The notes under the pieces were generated by a model. That model saw nothing but the letters and a program-made list of their open reading frames with translations, did no database searches and had not been told where the DNA came from. DNA of 64,000 bases from UMGS1279 sp045540715 (GTDB lineage Bacteria; Bacillota; Clostridia; Oscillospirales; Acutalibacteraceae), in the NCBI GenBank assembly GCA_045540715.1, contig JAZQHT010000004.1, forward strand, positions 186,001 to 250,000, written 5' to 3'. A program made the position numbers and the translations under genes. Shown here one piece after another: positions 51,205 through 60,609 of this stretch (positions are counted from its first letter, which is position 1; each line of letters starts with the position of its first letter).

Positions 51205-54200
51205 CTACAATTTTTCTGAAATTCTTTTTAAAACAGAAAGCACCGTTTCGTGTTTTGGAACGTTAACGATAATAGAAGAAATATCACGCAAACTTAAAGT
51301 AGCACCTTCCCCTATTTTATCTACTAAAAGGGCGGCTTTTTCTAGGTTAAAATCTTTAATATTGAGTTTTACCTTATCGCTACTTTGAATAATTTCACAA
51401 ATACCGTTGCGAGCAGCGGCCCCTCGAATTAAGGCAACGTCAATAAGGCCTAATACTCGTTCAGGCGGGGTGCCAAAACGGTCGTTTAACTCATCAATAA
51501 CGTCTAATGCATCGTCTTTATTTTTTATATCTGCAATACGCTTATACATACCAAGTCGTGCAGTTATAAAGGGTATATAATCTTCGGGGATACTTGCGCT
51601 GATATTAAGGTCCACAGTACAAGAAAGTTCTTCTACCGTTTCTACACCCTTAATTTTGTTAACCGCTTGGTTTAGCAGTTTTATATACATGTCGTAGCCA
51701 ACTGCTTCCATGTGCCCGTGCTGTTCGCTTCCTAAAATGTTACCTGCACCCCTAATTTCAAGGTCGCGCAGTGCTATTTTAAAGCCCGAACCAAACTCTG
51801 TAAACTCTCTTAATGCAGAAAGTCTTTTTTCGGCAATATCGGTTAAGCTTTTACCCTTTTTAAAACAAAAATATGCATAGGCTCTGCGCGGACTACGGCC
51901 AACGCGACCTCTAATTTGGTGAAGCTGAGCAAGTCCGTAACGGTCGGCATCTTCAACAATTAAAGTATTTGCGTTACTAACGTCAACACCTGTTTCAATA
52001 ATTGTGGTACAAACCAAAACGTCAATTTTATGCTCTAACAAATCGTTCCAAACACCAGTTAGTTCATCTTCACTCATTTTGCCGTGAGCTACTCCAACTT
52101 TAGCTTCAGGCATTAAAGAAGATAGTTTTGCGGCGGTACTATAAATGCTATCTACTCTATTGTGCAAATAAAATACCTGTCCACCACGACGAAGTTCTTT
52201 ATTTATGGCTTCTATTATTACCCCCATATCTTCTTCTATAACGTAGGTTTGAACGGGTTTGCGGTCTTGCGGCGGTTCTTCAATGCTTGACATATCTCTA
52301 ATGCCGCTCATTGCCATATTTAAAGTTCTGGGTATTGGAGTAGCAGATAAAGTTAAAATATCCACTGTTGGAAATAGTGCTTTTAACCTTTCTTTTTGAG
52401 CCACTCCAAAGCGTTGTTCTTCATCAATTATAAGTAAGCCTAAATCTTTAAACTGAACGTCTTTTGAAATCATACGGTGTGTGCCTACTACTAAATCTGC
52501 AGTACCGCGACGAATATTAGTTAAAGATTTTTCTATTTGTTTTTTGGTTTTATAACGAGATAAAAGTTCAATATTTATAGGAAAAGCCGCAAAACGAGAT
52601 TCTGCCGTTACAAAATGCTGATTTGCAAGTAAGGTGGTTGGCACTAAAATTGCACATTGTTTGCCACCGTCAATACATTTAAACGCAGCACGCAACGCAA
52701 CCTCTGTTTTGCCAAAACCAACGTCGCCGCAAAACAGTCTATCCATTGGTTTGGATTTTTCCATATCACTTTTAATTTCGTAAGCGGCACGAAGTTGATC
52801 TTCGGTTTCTTCGTAATCAAAAAGGTCTTCAAAATCGTTTTGCATGGTGGTATCGGGTAAAAAGCTATGTCCCTTTTCGTTTAGGCGTTTAGCATAAAGT
52901 TCAGCAAGTTCTTTTGCCATTTCTTTAACGGCGGTTTTAACCCTTGTTGTTGCTTTTTGCCACTCTACACCGCCCAGTTTATGCACCGTTACTTTGCCGT
53001 CAACGTTTGTGCCGATATATTTTGACACTAAATCGAGTTGTGTTACGGGTACGTATAAAACGTCGTTACCCTTATATTTAATTTTAATATAATCTTTAAT
53101 AATGTTGTCGTTTTTTAAACTGTGAATACCGTCAAAAATACCAATGCCGTGCGAATAATGAACAACGTAATCGCCAACCTTTAATTCGTCAAGGCTATTA
53201 ATGGCTTTGCCGCCTTTAAAACGCTTTTTGCGTTTATATTCGGTTTTTTCGCCCTGGGCTATAATTAAAATATCGTCTTTTTCAAAATACAGGCTTGTAT
53301 TTAAAGCACCAACCGCTAGATATTTACCTTTGTGTGGTATTTCTTTATCATATAAAACGTTTGCTTTAATACTTTTATTATTTAAAATACCGGCAAGTGC
53401 GTTTGATGATTTTTCGCTTGTTGTTAGAACAATTGTGAGCCCTGCGTTATATTCTAAAATATCGTTTGCCAATTGCTCTGTATTGCCCGAAAAAATTGGT
53501 AAACCCTTAACGTCGGCATTAATTAGGGCTTTAGGCGGAAAATCATTTTTACTGCTTAAAAAGGCATCTAAATATATAACCTTGCAATTTTTAATGCCTT
53601 CAATCACTTCGGCTTTATTTAGATAAAAACAATCTGTCTTTTTATTTATATAACCTTCTTCAATTAAGGCTAATTTATCAATATTGCGGCTATCTGTTAA
53701 GGTTTTAACGCGATTAATTACACCACGATATTCCGAAATATAAAGGTTGCCACAAAAATAATCAAAAACCGTTGAAGCGGCATTTTTATAAAAGGCCATA
53801 TATCTGTCTTGCATAAGGTCGTTTTTGGCTATGTCGCTATCAATTATATCGTATAATTTTTGGTTTTTATTTTTTATAGATTTTAAGAACTTATTAAGCG
53901 CATCTAAATCTACCGCGCCCCTTTCGGTAGCGGGTAAAAAAGTAATGGTATTTAAATTTTCTAATCTTCTTTGGCTTATAACCTCAAAACTTGAAATTCT
54001 TTCAACTGTATCGCCAAAAAAGTCAATTCTTATGGGGTTTTCCAACCCAGGCGAAAAGACGTCTAAAATATCTCCGCGTTTAGAAAATTGTCCCGGCCCT
54101 TCAACCTGGCCCGCCTTTATATAACCCATCGAAATTAATTGTTCTATTAGGTCTTCTAAGACGCTGTCTTCATTTACTTTTAAAACAATTTTATTATGGG

Positions 54201-54585
54201 TTAATTCGCTTTTAGAAATGCAGCGCTGTGTTAGACACTCGGTATCTAACAATAAAACGTCAAAGTCCCCGTCAATAACTTTTGACAGGGTGTTTATTCT
54301 TTTATGCTCGTATTCTTTAGAATAGGTTGCGGTGCCTCTTAAATTAAAATCTCTAGCTTCTAAAATAACTGCGTTTTTACCTAACGACTTAAGTTCGCGG
54401 TAAAGTAAATTGCTTTCTGCCGCATCTGCAGTAACAACAGTACAACTACTTTCTTCCGCCGCGATAATCAAAGCCTTTAAGGTGGGGTTTAAACCCGTTA
54501 AGTTAATCGGAAAACTATTGCTTTTTAATGCCCCTTCTATTTCTTTAAAAATACCGGTTTGTTTAAATACAGAATTTAAGAACAT
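51205..54585 (-). CDS. mfd: Transcription-repair coupling factor Mfd
   Basis: 1126 aa, full length. N-terminal UvrB-like region, RNA polymerase interaction domain starting near GDYVVHYSHGIGIFDGI, translocase motor with FCGDVGFGKTEVALRAAF (Walker A), IIDEEQRFGV (DEEQ box), LSATPIPRTL and QIRGRVGRSPRRAYAY, and the C-terminal D7 domain. It pushes stalled RNA polymerase off damaged DNA and recruits UvrA. GGAG precedes the ATG; pth ends 1 nt upstream. Confidence 0.98.
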   Translation of the reverse strand: MFLNSVFKQTGIFKEIEGALKSNSFPINLTGLNPTLKALIIAAEESSCTVVTADAAESNLLYRELKSLGKNAVILEARDFNLRGTATYSKEYEHKRINTLSKVIDGDFDVLLLDTECLTQRCISKSELTHNKIVLKVNEDSVLEDLIEQLISMGYIKAGQVEGPGQFSKRGDILDVFSPGLENPIRIDFFGDTVERISSFEVISQRRLENLNTITFLPATERGAVDLDALNKFLKSIKNKNQKLYDIIDSDIAKNDLMQDRYMAFYKNAASTVFDYFCGNLYISEYRGVINRVKTLTDSRNIDKLALIEEGYINKKTDCFYLNKAEVIEGIKNCKVIYLDAFLSSKNDFPPKALINADVKGLPIFSGNTEQLANDILEYNAGLTIVLTTSEKSSNALAGILNNKSIKANVLYDKEIPHKGKYLAVGALNTSLYFEKDDILIIAQGEKTEYKRKKRFKGGKAINSLDELKVGDYVVHYSHGIGIFDGIHSLKNDNIIKDYIKIKYKGNDVLYVPVTQLDLVSKYIGTNVDGKVTVHKLGGVEWQKATTRVKTAVKEMAKELAELYAKRLNEKGHSFLPDTTMQNDFEDLFDYEETEDQLRAAYEIKSDMEKSKPMDRLFCGDVGFGKTEVALRAAFKCIDGGKQCAILVPTTLLANQHFVTAESRFAAFPINIELLSRYKTKKQIEKSLTNIRRGTADLVVGTHRMISKDVQFKDLGLLIIDEEQRFGVAQKERLKALFPTVDILTLSATPIPRTLNMAMSGIRDMSSIEEPPQDRKPVQTYVIEEDMGVIIEAINKELRRGGQVFYLHNRVDSIYSTAAKLSSLMPEAKVGVAHGKMSEDELTGVWNDLLEHKIDVLVCTTIIETGVDVSNANTLIVEDADRYGLAQLHQIRGRVGRSPRRAYAYFCFKKGKSLTDIAEKRLSALREFTEFGSGFKIALRDLEIRGAGNILGSEQHGHMEAVGYDMYIKLLNQAVNKIKGVETVEELSCTVDLNISASIPEDYIPFITARLGMYKRIADIKNKDDALDVIDELNDRFGTPPERVLGLIDVALIRGAAARNGICEIIQSSDKVKLNIKDFNLEKAALLVDKIGEGATLSLRDISSIIVNVPKHETVLSVLKRISEKL

Positions 54586-54586
54586 T

Positions 54587-55180
54587 TTATGCTCCGTTAT
54601 AATAGCTCATTGCAGTATCAACGTCTTTTTTTATAATGGTTTCAACTGCATCTCGCCCTAAATTAATTGCTCTTTCAATTTGTGGTTTAACTTCTTTTGA
54701 AAAGGAAGAAAGCACCCAATCTTTAAGGTCGTATTCGGGGTGGGGTTTTGCGCCAATACCTATGCGAACACGCTTAAATTCTTGTGTTTTAAGATTTAAA
54801 ATTATGTTTTTAAGTCCGTTTTGTCCGCCATCTGAACCTTTGGGGCGCACCCTGATTTTACCTGCGTCTAAATTAATATCATCGCAAATAACAATTAAAT
54901 TATTTGCTTCTACTTTATAAAACTTTAAGGCTTTGCTAATGGCTTCACCAGATAAGTTCATATAGGTTAAAGGCTTCATTAAAAGTACACGCTTGTCCCC
55001 TATTTTGCAGTCAGCTGTTAAAGCGTTAAACTTGCTTTTTTTAAAGGTGGCATAGTTACTTTCGGCTATTTTATCAATAACCATAAAGCCTATATTGTGT
55101 TTTGTTGCTTTATATTCTTCACCGGGGTTTCCAAGTCCCGCAACTACAAAATCGTAGGTGCTTTTCTTTTGAAAAATCAT
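54587..55180 (-). CDS. pth: Peptidyl-tRNA hydrolase
   Basis: 197 aa. VAGLGNPGEEYKATKHNIGF has the catalytic His; KPLTYMNLSGEA and VICDDINLDAGKIRVRPKGSDGGQNGLKNI are the other signatures. It frees tRNA from dropped-off peptidyl-tRNA. GGAGT precedes the ATG. pth-mfd is a conserved pair in Firmicutes. Confidence 0.97.
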   Translation of the reverse strand: MIFQKKSTYDFVVAGLGNPGEEYKATKHNIGFMVIDKIAESNYATFKKSKFNALTADCKIGDKRVLLMKPLTYMNLSGEAISKALKFYKVEANNLIVICDDINLDAGKIRVRPKGSDGGQNGLKNIILNLKTQEFKRVRIGIGAKPHPEYDLKDWVLSSFSKEVKPQIERAINLGRDAVETIIKKDVDTAMSYYNGA

Positions 55181-55184
55181 AATA

Positions 55185-55877
55185 CTACTCCATATTATTT
55201 GTTAAATACATAATTAAACTTAATGCTGTTAATGGTGCGGTTTCTGCCCTTAAAATACGACTACCAAGTGTTGCTTTATTATTAAATAAAGCCGCTTCCT
55301 CTTTACTTATTCCGCCTTCGCTACCAATAAGAATAGATAAACTATTATCTTTTATTGCTTTTGGCAGTACGTCCCCTATTTTTTCGCCGCCAAGTTCGTA
55401 AAATAAAATTGCATCTTTAGGCACGTCTTTAATATCAATAGGGTCTAAAACTTTAGGAATTATGCCGCGACCACTTTGTTTTGCGGCACTTTCTGCTTGT
55501 TTTTGATATTTCTCGGTTTTCTTTTTATATTCTTCTTTTTTTGGACGCGAAACGCAAAAAGTTGATAAAACAGGCACTATTGTTGTAACGCCAAGTTCCA
55601 CAGAGTGCTTTATAACCTCCGAAAACTTATCGCTTTTTAAAAAGCATTGATAAAGGGTTACTTTTAAATCGGGTTCGGTACTGCTTGGTTTTTTATCTAA
55701 AACGTCTAAAATAACCCTATTATCAAATATTTCTTTAATTTTGCAATTGTAATCAAAACCCATACCATCACAAACGGTAAGGTCTTCACCTTTTTGCATA
55801 CGCAAAGATTTAATTATATGCTTTGCGTCATCGCCTACTATTTCATTTTGAAAATCTGATTTAAAAAATCTTGGCAT
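55185..55877 (-). CDS. rsmE: 16S rRNA (uridine1498-N3) methyltransferase
   Basis: 230 aa. N-terminal PUA-like part (HIIKSLRMQKGEDLTVCDG), then a SPOUT knot with LSILIGSEGGISKEEA and LGSRILRAETAPLTAL, the SAM-binding signature of RsmE. 4 nt upstream of pth, AGGTGA RBS. Confidence 0.96.
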   Translation of the reverse strand: MPRFFKSDFQNEIVGDDAKHIIKSLRMQKGEDLTVCDGMGFDYNCKIKEIFDNRVILDVLDKKPSSTEPDLKVTLYQCFLKSDKFSEVIKHSVELGVTTIVPVLSTFCVSRPKKEEYKKKTEKYQKQAESAAKQSGRGIIPKVLDPIDIKDVPKDAILFYELGGEKIGDVLPKAIKDNSLSILIGSEGGISKEEAALFNNKATLGSRILRAETAPLTALSLIMYLTNNME

Positions 55878-55884
55878 AATTCAC

Positions 55885-58746
55885 CTATTTTGAATCGTTA
55901 TTTTCTTCTTCGTCTAAAAAGCTTAAATCAACCATAAAGCCGTTAGTAAAATTAGTTTCTTCTTTATTCTTTTGGCTTTCTTCTTTATTGGTTTGAATTT
56001 CACCCCAATAATCTTGTTCTAAAAGTTCATCAATTGCATTTTCTTCATCTTCAATTGCTTTGAATTCTTCTAGCATTTTATCGCCTTCAGGATAAGCTAG
56101 TTCAGGTTGCTTTTTCTTAATATAAATAAAAGCAATAATTAAATAAATAACTAAAACTAATACTGCGCCACCCGAAATAATAAGGCCGGTTTTTAAACCT
56201 GGTGTTTCGTATTTGAATTCAATAACGTTAGCGCCTTCTTCAGCTAAAACTGCCATAAAGCCAACGTTAACCTTTTCAATTTCTACTTTTTGGCCGTTAA
56301 CGTAAGCAGTCCAACCTTCATCGTAAGGAATTGAAAAGAATACTAAATTATCTTTACTTAAAGTAATTTCAGATTTAAAACCGTTCTTGGTTTTCATAAA
56401 GCTGCCGGCTGTTTCCCTGCGCTCTGCGGCATCAGAGGAAAGTGCAATTGCAGATAAATCAACATTTAAAACGCTGTTATCAACAAATTGGTTTTTATCA
56501 CTTTCGATAAGATTTTCGTAATCTTCTTTATAAAATTCATCAGAAGTTTCGGTTTCGCTGCTGTTTTCACTACTGCTTTCATCACTAGCATCGCTTTCGG
56601 TTTGGCTACTTACAGCATCTTCACTTTTGTTTTCAGTACTACTGTTGCTTTCATTTTCAGGTATATCCGAAGAATCATCAACAGGAGGTGTTAAAACAGG
56701 AGGTGCTACGTAATTTGGATCACGAACCGTGTCTTTATCGCTAAGATTTGTTAAAATCTTTTCATATTTAATTACTTGATTATCTTCAAGCAAAATTGCT
56801 TTAACCATAAGGTTATTTCTATCTGCAGGAGAAAGTGTATCTGCTTGATGTCTTGTAACGTAATAATCGTAAGTAAAACCGTAAGGAATATAGTTTTGAT
56901 TTTCGTAAATATTATAGCCGCCTTCAGTTTTATAGTAGGTAAAGCCCGGCATTTTTGTAATACCTGATTGATCTGCAAAGCAGTATTGTTCCTCTTTACC
57001 TTGACGGTCTAAAACGTATTTAACCGATAATAAACTTCTTGAAGCATAACTTTGTGTTGTGGGTCTTGATGCAACACCGCGTTCTTCACCCACGTATTCC
57101 CAATATTCTGTAACAGAAGTTGGAACTATTGAGTGGAAAGCATTAATACTATCTAATTTTAAGAACATTGCAGTATTATCAACACCGTCATAAACGTCAA
57201 CACGGTAATCTGCGCTATCTTCTAATTTTAAATCGCTTTCAAGTAATTGATTAATTAAAACATCCTTTTCTTTGTAAGAGTGGCTTTTGCCGCTTGCAAT
57301 AAATACAAGCCCATAAACCATACTAAAGGCCACCACCATTATAACGGCAGAATTACAAAAACGCTTAAAGTTGGTTTTAATATATGGCATAATTACTCTA
57401 AATGCTAATAAGCCGAGTATTGCAATAGCTGCGGTAATACAAAAACGAACTATATAAATTTTGCTGTTTTCGTCTTGAGTATAAAGTCCAAATATAATTT
57501 CGCCTTCGCTATTCTTTTGTGGGAATAAGCCAATAACCGCGGTAATTGCAAGCGTTATGCCCATTACCCATCTAAATGGTGATTTAAATTCAATTTTCGG
57601 GTCTTCAATGCTTGTTGCGGTAGCAAGGCACATCATAAGTATAGGCATATAATACCAACGTGCATAATAAGCGGTATTAAACATATAAAATGCAGAGTTT
57701 AAAACCGGCACCATTGCCATAAATAAACTAATGCCTATAATTCTTCTTAAAAAGCTACCCTTCTTTTGTTGCATAACTGCAAACACGCCAACCATTGAAA
57801 ATACCGGTAACCATCCTGCAACCGAAGACCATTTAACCTCAGCGCCCGGGAAAAATACAGGGCGAGCAGGGATATCGGGTGGGAAAAAGAAGGACTGAAA
57901 TATATTAAAGTAAATTTGCTCTCTGCCGTACATAATTGCATCCCAACCAAGTTGCAATTCATCTAAACGAGAGTTATTCATTAACGCAAAGAAAGACGGC
58001 AATATTACGGCTGCCGAAATTAACAAACCTAAAACCGCTTCAAACGCTACTACTAAAAAGCCTTTTATTGTTGTTTTATAACTACCCGAGAGTGTTCTAA
58101 CAAGCCAATAAATAACTGTAAACACAACCATCCCAAAGAAGAAGAAATAGTTCATAATTGCAGAAAGAGCTACCATAATAGCAAAAAATCCGCGTTTGTT
58201 TTCTGTAATTAAAAGTTCTAAAGAAAGAAGTAATAACGGGAAAATAATTATGGCTTCGTGGAAATGATTAAAGAATATATTATAAACCGAGAATCCCGAA
58301 AATGCGTATAAAAGGCCACCAATACAAGCGGCATCGGGGGTTCTTGTAAAACGTCTAATAAAGCAATATGCGGTAAGGGCCGCTAAAGAAAATTTTAAAA
58401 TTAAAAGTGGGCCCATTAAATATGGCACTAGGTTACTTGGAAACATTAAGGTTATCCAAAAGAAAGGCGAACCTAATAAATAAAAGGTGTAAGAACCTAT
58501 AAAGTTAACACCTAAATCTGTTCCAAAATTCCAGCCTGTTTCACCGTTTAAAACGGCATCGTGTGCTAAAGAATAAAACGGAATTTGTTGAACGTTAAAA
58601 TCTCCATAGAAAAGAAAATAGCCTTCGTTCATAACCATAAAAGGAACAAATAAAACCGCAGCTGTTAAAAAGGCTAACAAAAAGGTTTTTAAATATTGTT
58701 CTTTTTTAGGTTTTAATAAGGTTTTTTTGCTTATGCTAAAAGACAT
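55885..58746 (-). CDS. YfhO family membrane protein
   Basis: 953 aa. About twelve to thirteen membrane spans in residues 15-480 with GT-C-like features (NFGTDLGVNFIGSY, early acidic loop), a large extracytoplasmic region (about 490-870) and one more span near 865-885. Between about 685 and 745 is a Ser/Glu/Asp-rich low-complexity insertion. YfhO proteins in Gram-positives are implicated in glycosylating lipoteichoic acid; the sugar and acceptor here are unknown. The C-terminus overlaps nothing; the N-terminus overlaps the glycosyltransferase gene by 16 nt. Confidence 0.85.
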   Translation of the reverse strand: MSFSISKKTLLKPKKEQYLKTFLLAFLTAAVLFVPFMVMNEGYFLFYGDFNVQQIPFYSLAHDAVLNGETGWNFGTDLGVNFIGSYTFYLLGSPFFWITLMFPSNLVPYLMGPLLILKFSLAALTAYCFIRRFTRTPDAACIGGLLYAFSGFSVYNIFFNHFHEAIIIFPLLLLSLELLITENKRGFFAIMVALSAIMNYFFFFGMVVFTVIYWLVRTLSGSYKTTIKGFLVVAFEAVLGLLISAAVILPSFFALMNNSRLDELQLGWDAIMYGREQIYFNIFQSFFFPPDIPARPVFFPGAEVKWSSVAGWLPVFSMVGVFAVMQQKKGSFLRRIIGISLFMAMVPVLNSAFYMFNTAYYARWYYMPILMMCLATATSIEDPKIEFKSPFRWVMGITLAITAVIGLFPQKNSEGEIIFGLYTQDENSKIYIVRFCITAAIAILGLLAFRVIMPYIKTNFKRFCNSAVIMVVAFSMVYGLVFIASGKSHSYKEKDVLINQLLESDLKLEDSADYRVDVYDGVDNTAMFLKLDSINAFHSIVPTSVTEYWEYVGEERGVASRPTTQSYASRSLLSVKYVLDRQGKEEQYCFADQSGITKMPGFTYYKTEGGYNIYENQNYIPYGFTYDYYVTRHQADTLSPADRNNLMVKAILLEDNQVIKYEKILTNLSDKDTVRDPNYVAPPVLTPPVDDSSDIPENESNSSTENKSEDAVSSQTESDASDESSSENSSETETSDEFYKEDYENLIESDKNQFVDNSVLNVDLSAIALSSDAAERRETAGSFMKTKNGFKSEITLSKDNLVFFSIPYDEGWTAYVNGQKVEIEKVNVGFMAVLAEEGANVIEFKYETPGLKTGLIISGGAVLVLVIYLIIAFIYIKKKQPELAYPEGDKMLEEFKAIEDEENAIDELLEQDYWGEIQTNKEESQKNKEETNFTNGFMVDLSFLDEEENNDSK

Positions 58747-59987
58747 TTTTCTTCCCCCTTAAATAAGAATTTAACTGCGTGATAGATTGTATAAATATAA
58801 ACCAGTAGGTTAATTACAGAAACAACACACATAATACTTCCGTAATTTGTTTCTAAAAAAGAGCCGCCGTTATTCCAATTAAACATTGGCACTGCGTGAT
58901 TTATTGTAATAACTAAAGTTAACAGTATAAACGAATTAAAAAATTCTTTTTTCTTATAAATTACCGTTGCAATTAAAATGAATAATAGCACTACAAACTG
59001 ATATCTTTCGTGCATACGGCTTGTGAACATAAATAAAGTTTGCATTAGCACAAAGCTGAATAAAAACGGGCATTTGCGTTTTGATAAGAACATAAGCACA
59101 ATAATTGCGGCAAAAATCAAAACCGTTAAAATTAAGTTTATTTGTTCAAAATTTAAACCTAAAATTATAAATTCTTTTTCTGCCACCCAGTTAAGACCAA
59201 AAATGCCATAGAAGTTAAAGGCGTTTAAGGTTAAATATGGGTAAGAGTTGCCACCGTTTAAATAAACATCAAAAAACAATAGCAAACGACCGGTCCCTAT
59301 CATAAATGGTAAAAAGGTTAATATAACGGTGGCCGCCGCCATAAATATACCTTTAATTAAATTTTTAACACCGTGGTTTTTAAATAGCATATATAAAAAT
59401 ACGGGTGTAAAATACAAGCATTGAAATTTTGTAAGCCCCGCTATAGCAAACATTACAGATGCTAAAACGGGATGCTTTTCTAAAAGCCAAAAGGAAAGTA
59501 AAATAACTAAGCACATTAGTCCATCTGTTTGGCCCCAGAAAGCAGAGTTAAATATTGTTGCAGGTGAGAAAAACCATAAAGCAGAAGCGAAAAGTGCCGC
59601 TTTATTGCCATATTTTTTAATATAAAAATAAATGGCTACCCCTACTAATAAATCAAAAATAATCGGCCAAGACTTCATTAAAAGCATTTGTATATAACTG
59701 TGCGCCATAGCACCATCTACAAAACGATATAAAAAGCCTGTGATATATAAAAAGAAAAGATATACGGGTGGATAATCTAAATTGATGGCTTTGTTGTTAT
59801 ATAAATCAAAAAGTCCGTTTTGACTTGCAAAGGCCCACTCTCTATACCAGTAAGTATCAAAATGGTTAAAATAGCCCATACCAACTAAAAGCCTTATAAA
59901 AAAGCCAAAAACAAGCATTAGTAAAAAGACCTTTAAAACAATAAGGTTATTACTTTTGCTATTTAATTTAGAGCAATTTTGTTCCAT
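58731..59987 (-). CDS. GT-C fold glycosyltransferase (GT39/GT87-like)
   Basis: 418 aa with about ten membrane spans. The first loop has FNHFDTYWYREWAFASQNG, an acidic catalytic-type loop of polyprenol-phosphate-sugar glycosyltransferases, followed by DYPPVYLF. It probably transfers a sugar outside the membrane from a lipid carrier. It shares a transcript with yfhO, so the two may act on one envelope polymer (inference). AAGGAG RBS. Confidence 0.8.
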   Translation of the reverse strand: MEQNCSKLNSKSNNLIVLKVFLLMLVFGFFIRLLVGMGYFNHFDTYWYREWAFASQNGLFDLYNNKAINLDYPPVYLFFLYITGFLYRFVDGAMAHSYIQMLLMKSWPIIFDLLVGVAIYFYIKKYGNKAALFASALWFFSPATIFNSAFWGQTDGLMCLVILLSFWLLEKHPVLASVMFAIAGLTKFQCLYFTPVFLYMLFKNHGVKNLIKGIFMAAATVILTFLPFMIGTGRLLLFFDVYLNGGNSYPYLTLNAFNFYGIFGLNWVAEKEFIILGLNFEQINLILTVLIFAAIIVLMFLSKRKCPFLFSFVLMQTLFMFTSRMHERYQFVVLLFILIATVIYKKKEFFNSFILLTLVITINHAVPMFNWNNGGSFLETNYGSIMCVVSVINLLVYIYTIYHAVKFLFKGEEKCLLA

Positions 59988-60016
59988 ATAGTCTCCTTAT
60001 AAATATAGTTATATAT

Positions 60017-60045
60017 ATTATATCATTGTTTTATATAATAATCAA
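60017..60045 (-). promoter_or_regulatory. Promoter of the glycosyltransferase-yfhO-rsmE-pth-mfd-pfkB run
   Basis: Minus strand -35 TTGATT (60045-60040), 17-nt spacer, -10 TATAAT (60022-60017), 30 nt before the ATG. It is the only clear promoter for seven tightly packed genes. Confidence 0.72.
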
Positions 60046-60055
60046 TTAAGTTTTA

Positions 60056-60096
60056 TAAAAAATTAGCGTCGAGATTTCTTCTCGACGCATTTTTTA
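60056..60096. terminator. Terminator after the CotF-like gene
   Basis: GCGTCGAGA (60066-60074) pairs with TCTCGACGC (60080-60088), 5-nt loop, with T-rich tails on both strands. It overlaps the 3' end of the CotF-like gene. Confidence 0.85.
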
Positions 60097-60558
60097 GCCT
60101 ATCATATTATTAGCACTTAAATACTGATAAATTTTAAGACCATGTTCTTGTTCTTCTTTTTGAATATGGTTTAACACGTTTCTTAGTTTTGGTTGTGCAA
60201 ATTCAAAAACACTTGTGTTATAGGTTGCAGAAACGTATTTTTCGGTAGATAGCGCATCCTGACACAAATAAGCGTTATACTTTTTATCTTTTTCGCTTAA
60301 AGTTGCCGCTGTTTTTAAACTTGAAGGACCTACCGTGGATTTACCCTTAGCCCCGCTATTTACGGTTGGGGTTTTTCCGTCCATAATTTTTTGAACGGTT
60401 TTTAAATGTTCTTCTTCCTTCTGTTTTATGCTGTTAAAAAGATTTTGCAATTTTTTGTCGGTTGCCTTTTTTGCATATTCGTTATATTTTTCAATGCAAA
60501 TCTGTTCGGCAGTTTTTAAATCTTTTAAAAGCAGTTTTTCTTTTTCTGTTAATTTCAT
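60094..60558 (-). CDS. CotF-like spore coat / ferritin-like protein
   Basis: 154 aa, all-helical. Two ferritin-like helix pairs separated by a Gly/Ser/Thr-rich linker (about 60-85): EQICIEKYNEYAKKA ... QKEEEHLKTVQ, and LCQDALSTEKYVSATYN ... HIQKEEQEHGLKIYQYLSA. This matches coat F-domain proteins annotated as spore coat proteins in Clostridia; the Glu/His pattern could also bind metal. The ATG at 60558 comes right after a terminator hairpin whose 3' arm contains AGGTGA. Confidence 0.75.
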   Translation of the reverse strand: MKLTEKEKLLLKDLKTAEQICIEKYNEYAKKATDKKLQNLFNSIKQKEEEHLKTVQKIMDGKTPTVNSGAKGKSTVGPSSLKTAATLSEKDKKYNAYLCQDALSTEKYVSATYNTSVFEFAQPKLRNVLNHIQKEEQEHGLKIYQYLSANNMIG

Positions 60559-60593
60559 AAAAAATCACCTCTAATTTAGTATTAGAGGTGATT
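60556..60593 (-). terminator. fucO terminator that sequesters the CotF-like gene's RBS
   Basis: Minus strand AATCACCTCTAAT pairs perfectly with ATTAGAGGTGATT (13 bp, 5-nt loop), followed by T-rich sequence running into the ATG. AGGTGA in the 3' arm is 6 nt before that ATG, so the same hairpin can end fucO transcripts and block translation of readthrough mRNA. Confidence 0.85.
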
Positions 60594-60609
60594 ATAATTT
60601 TATTCAAAA

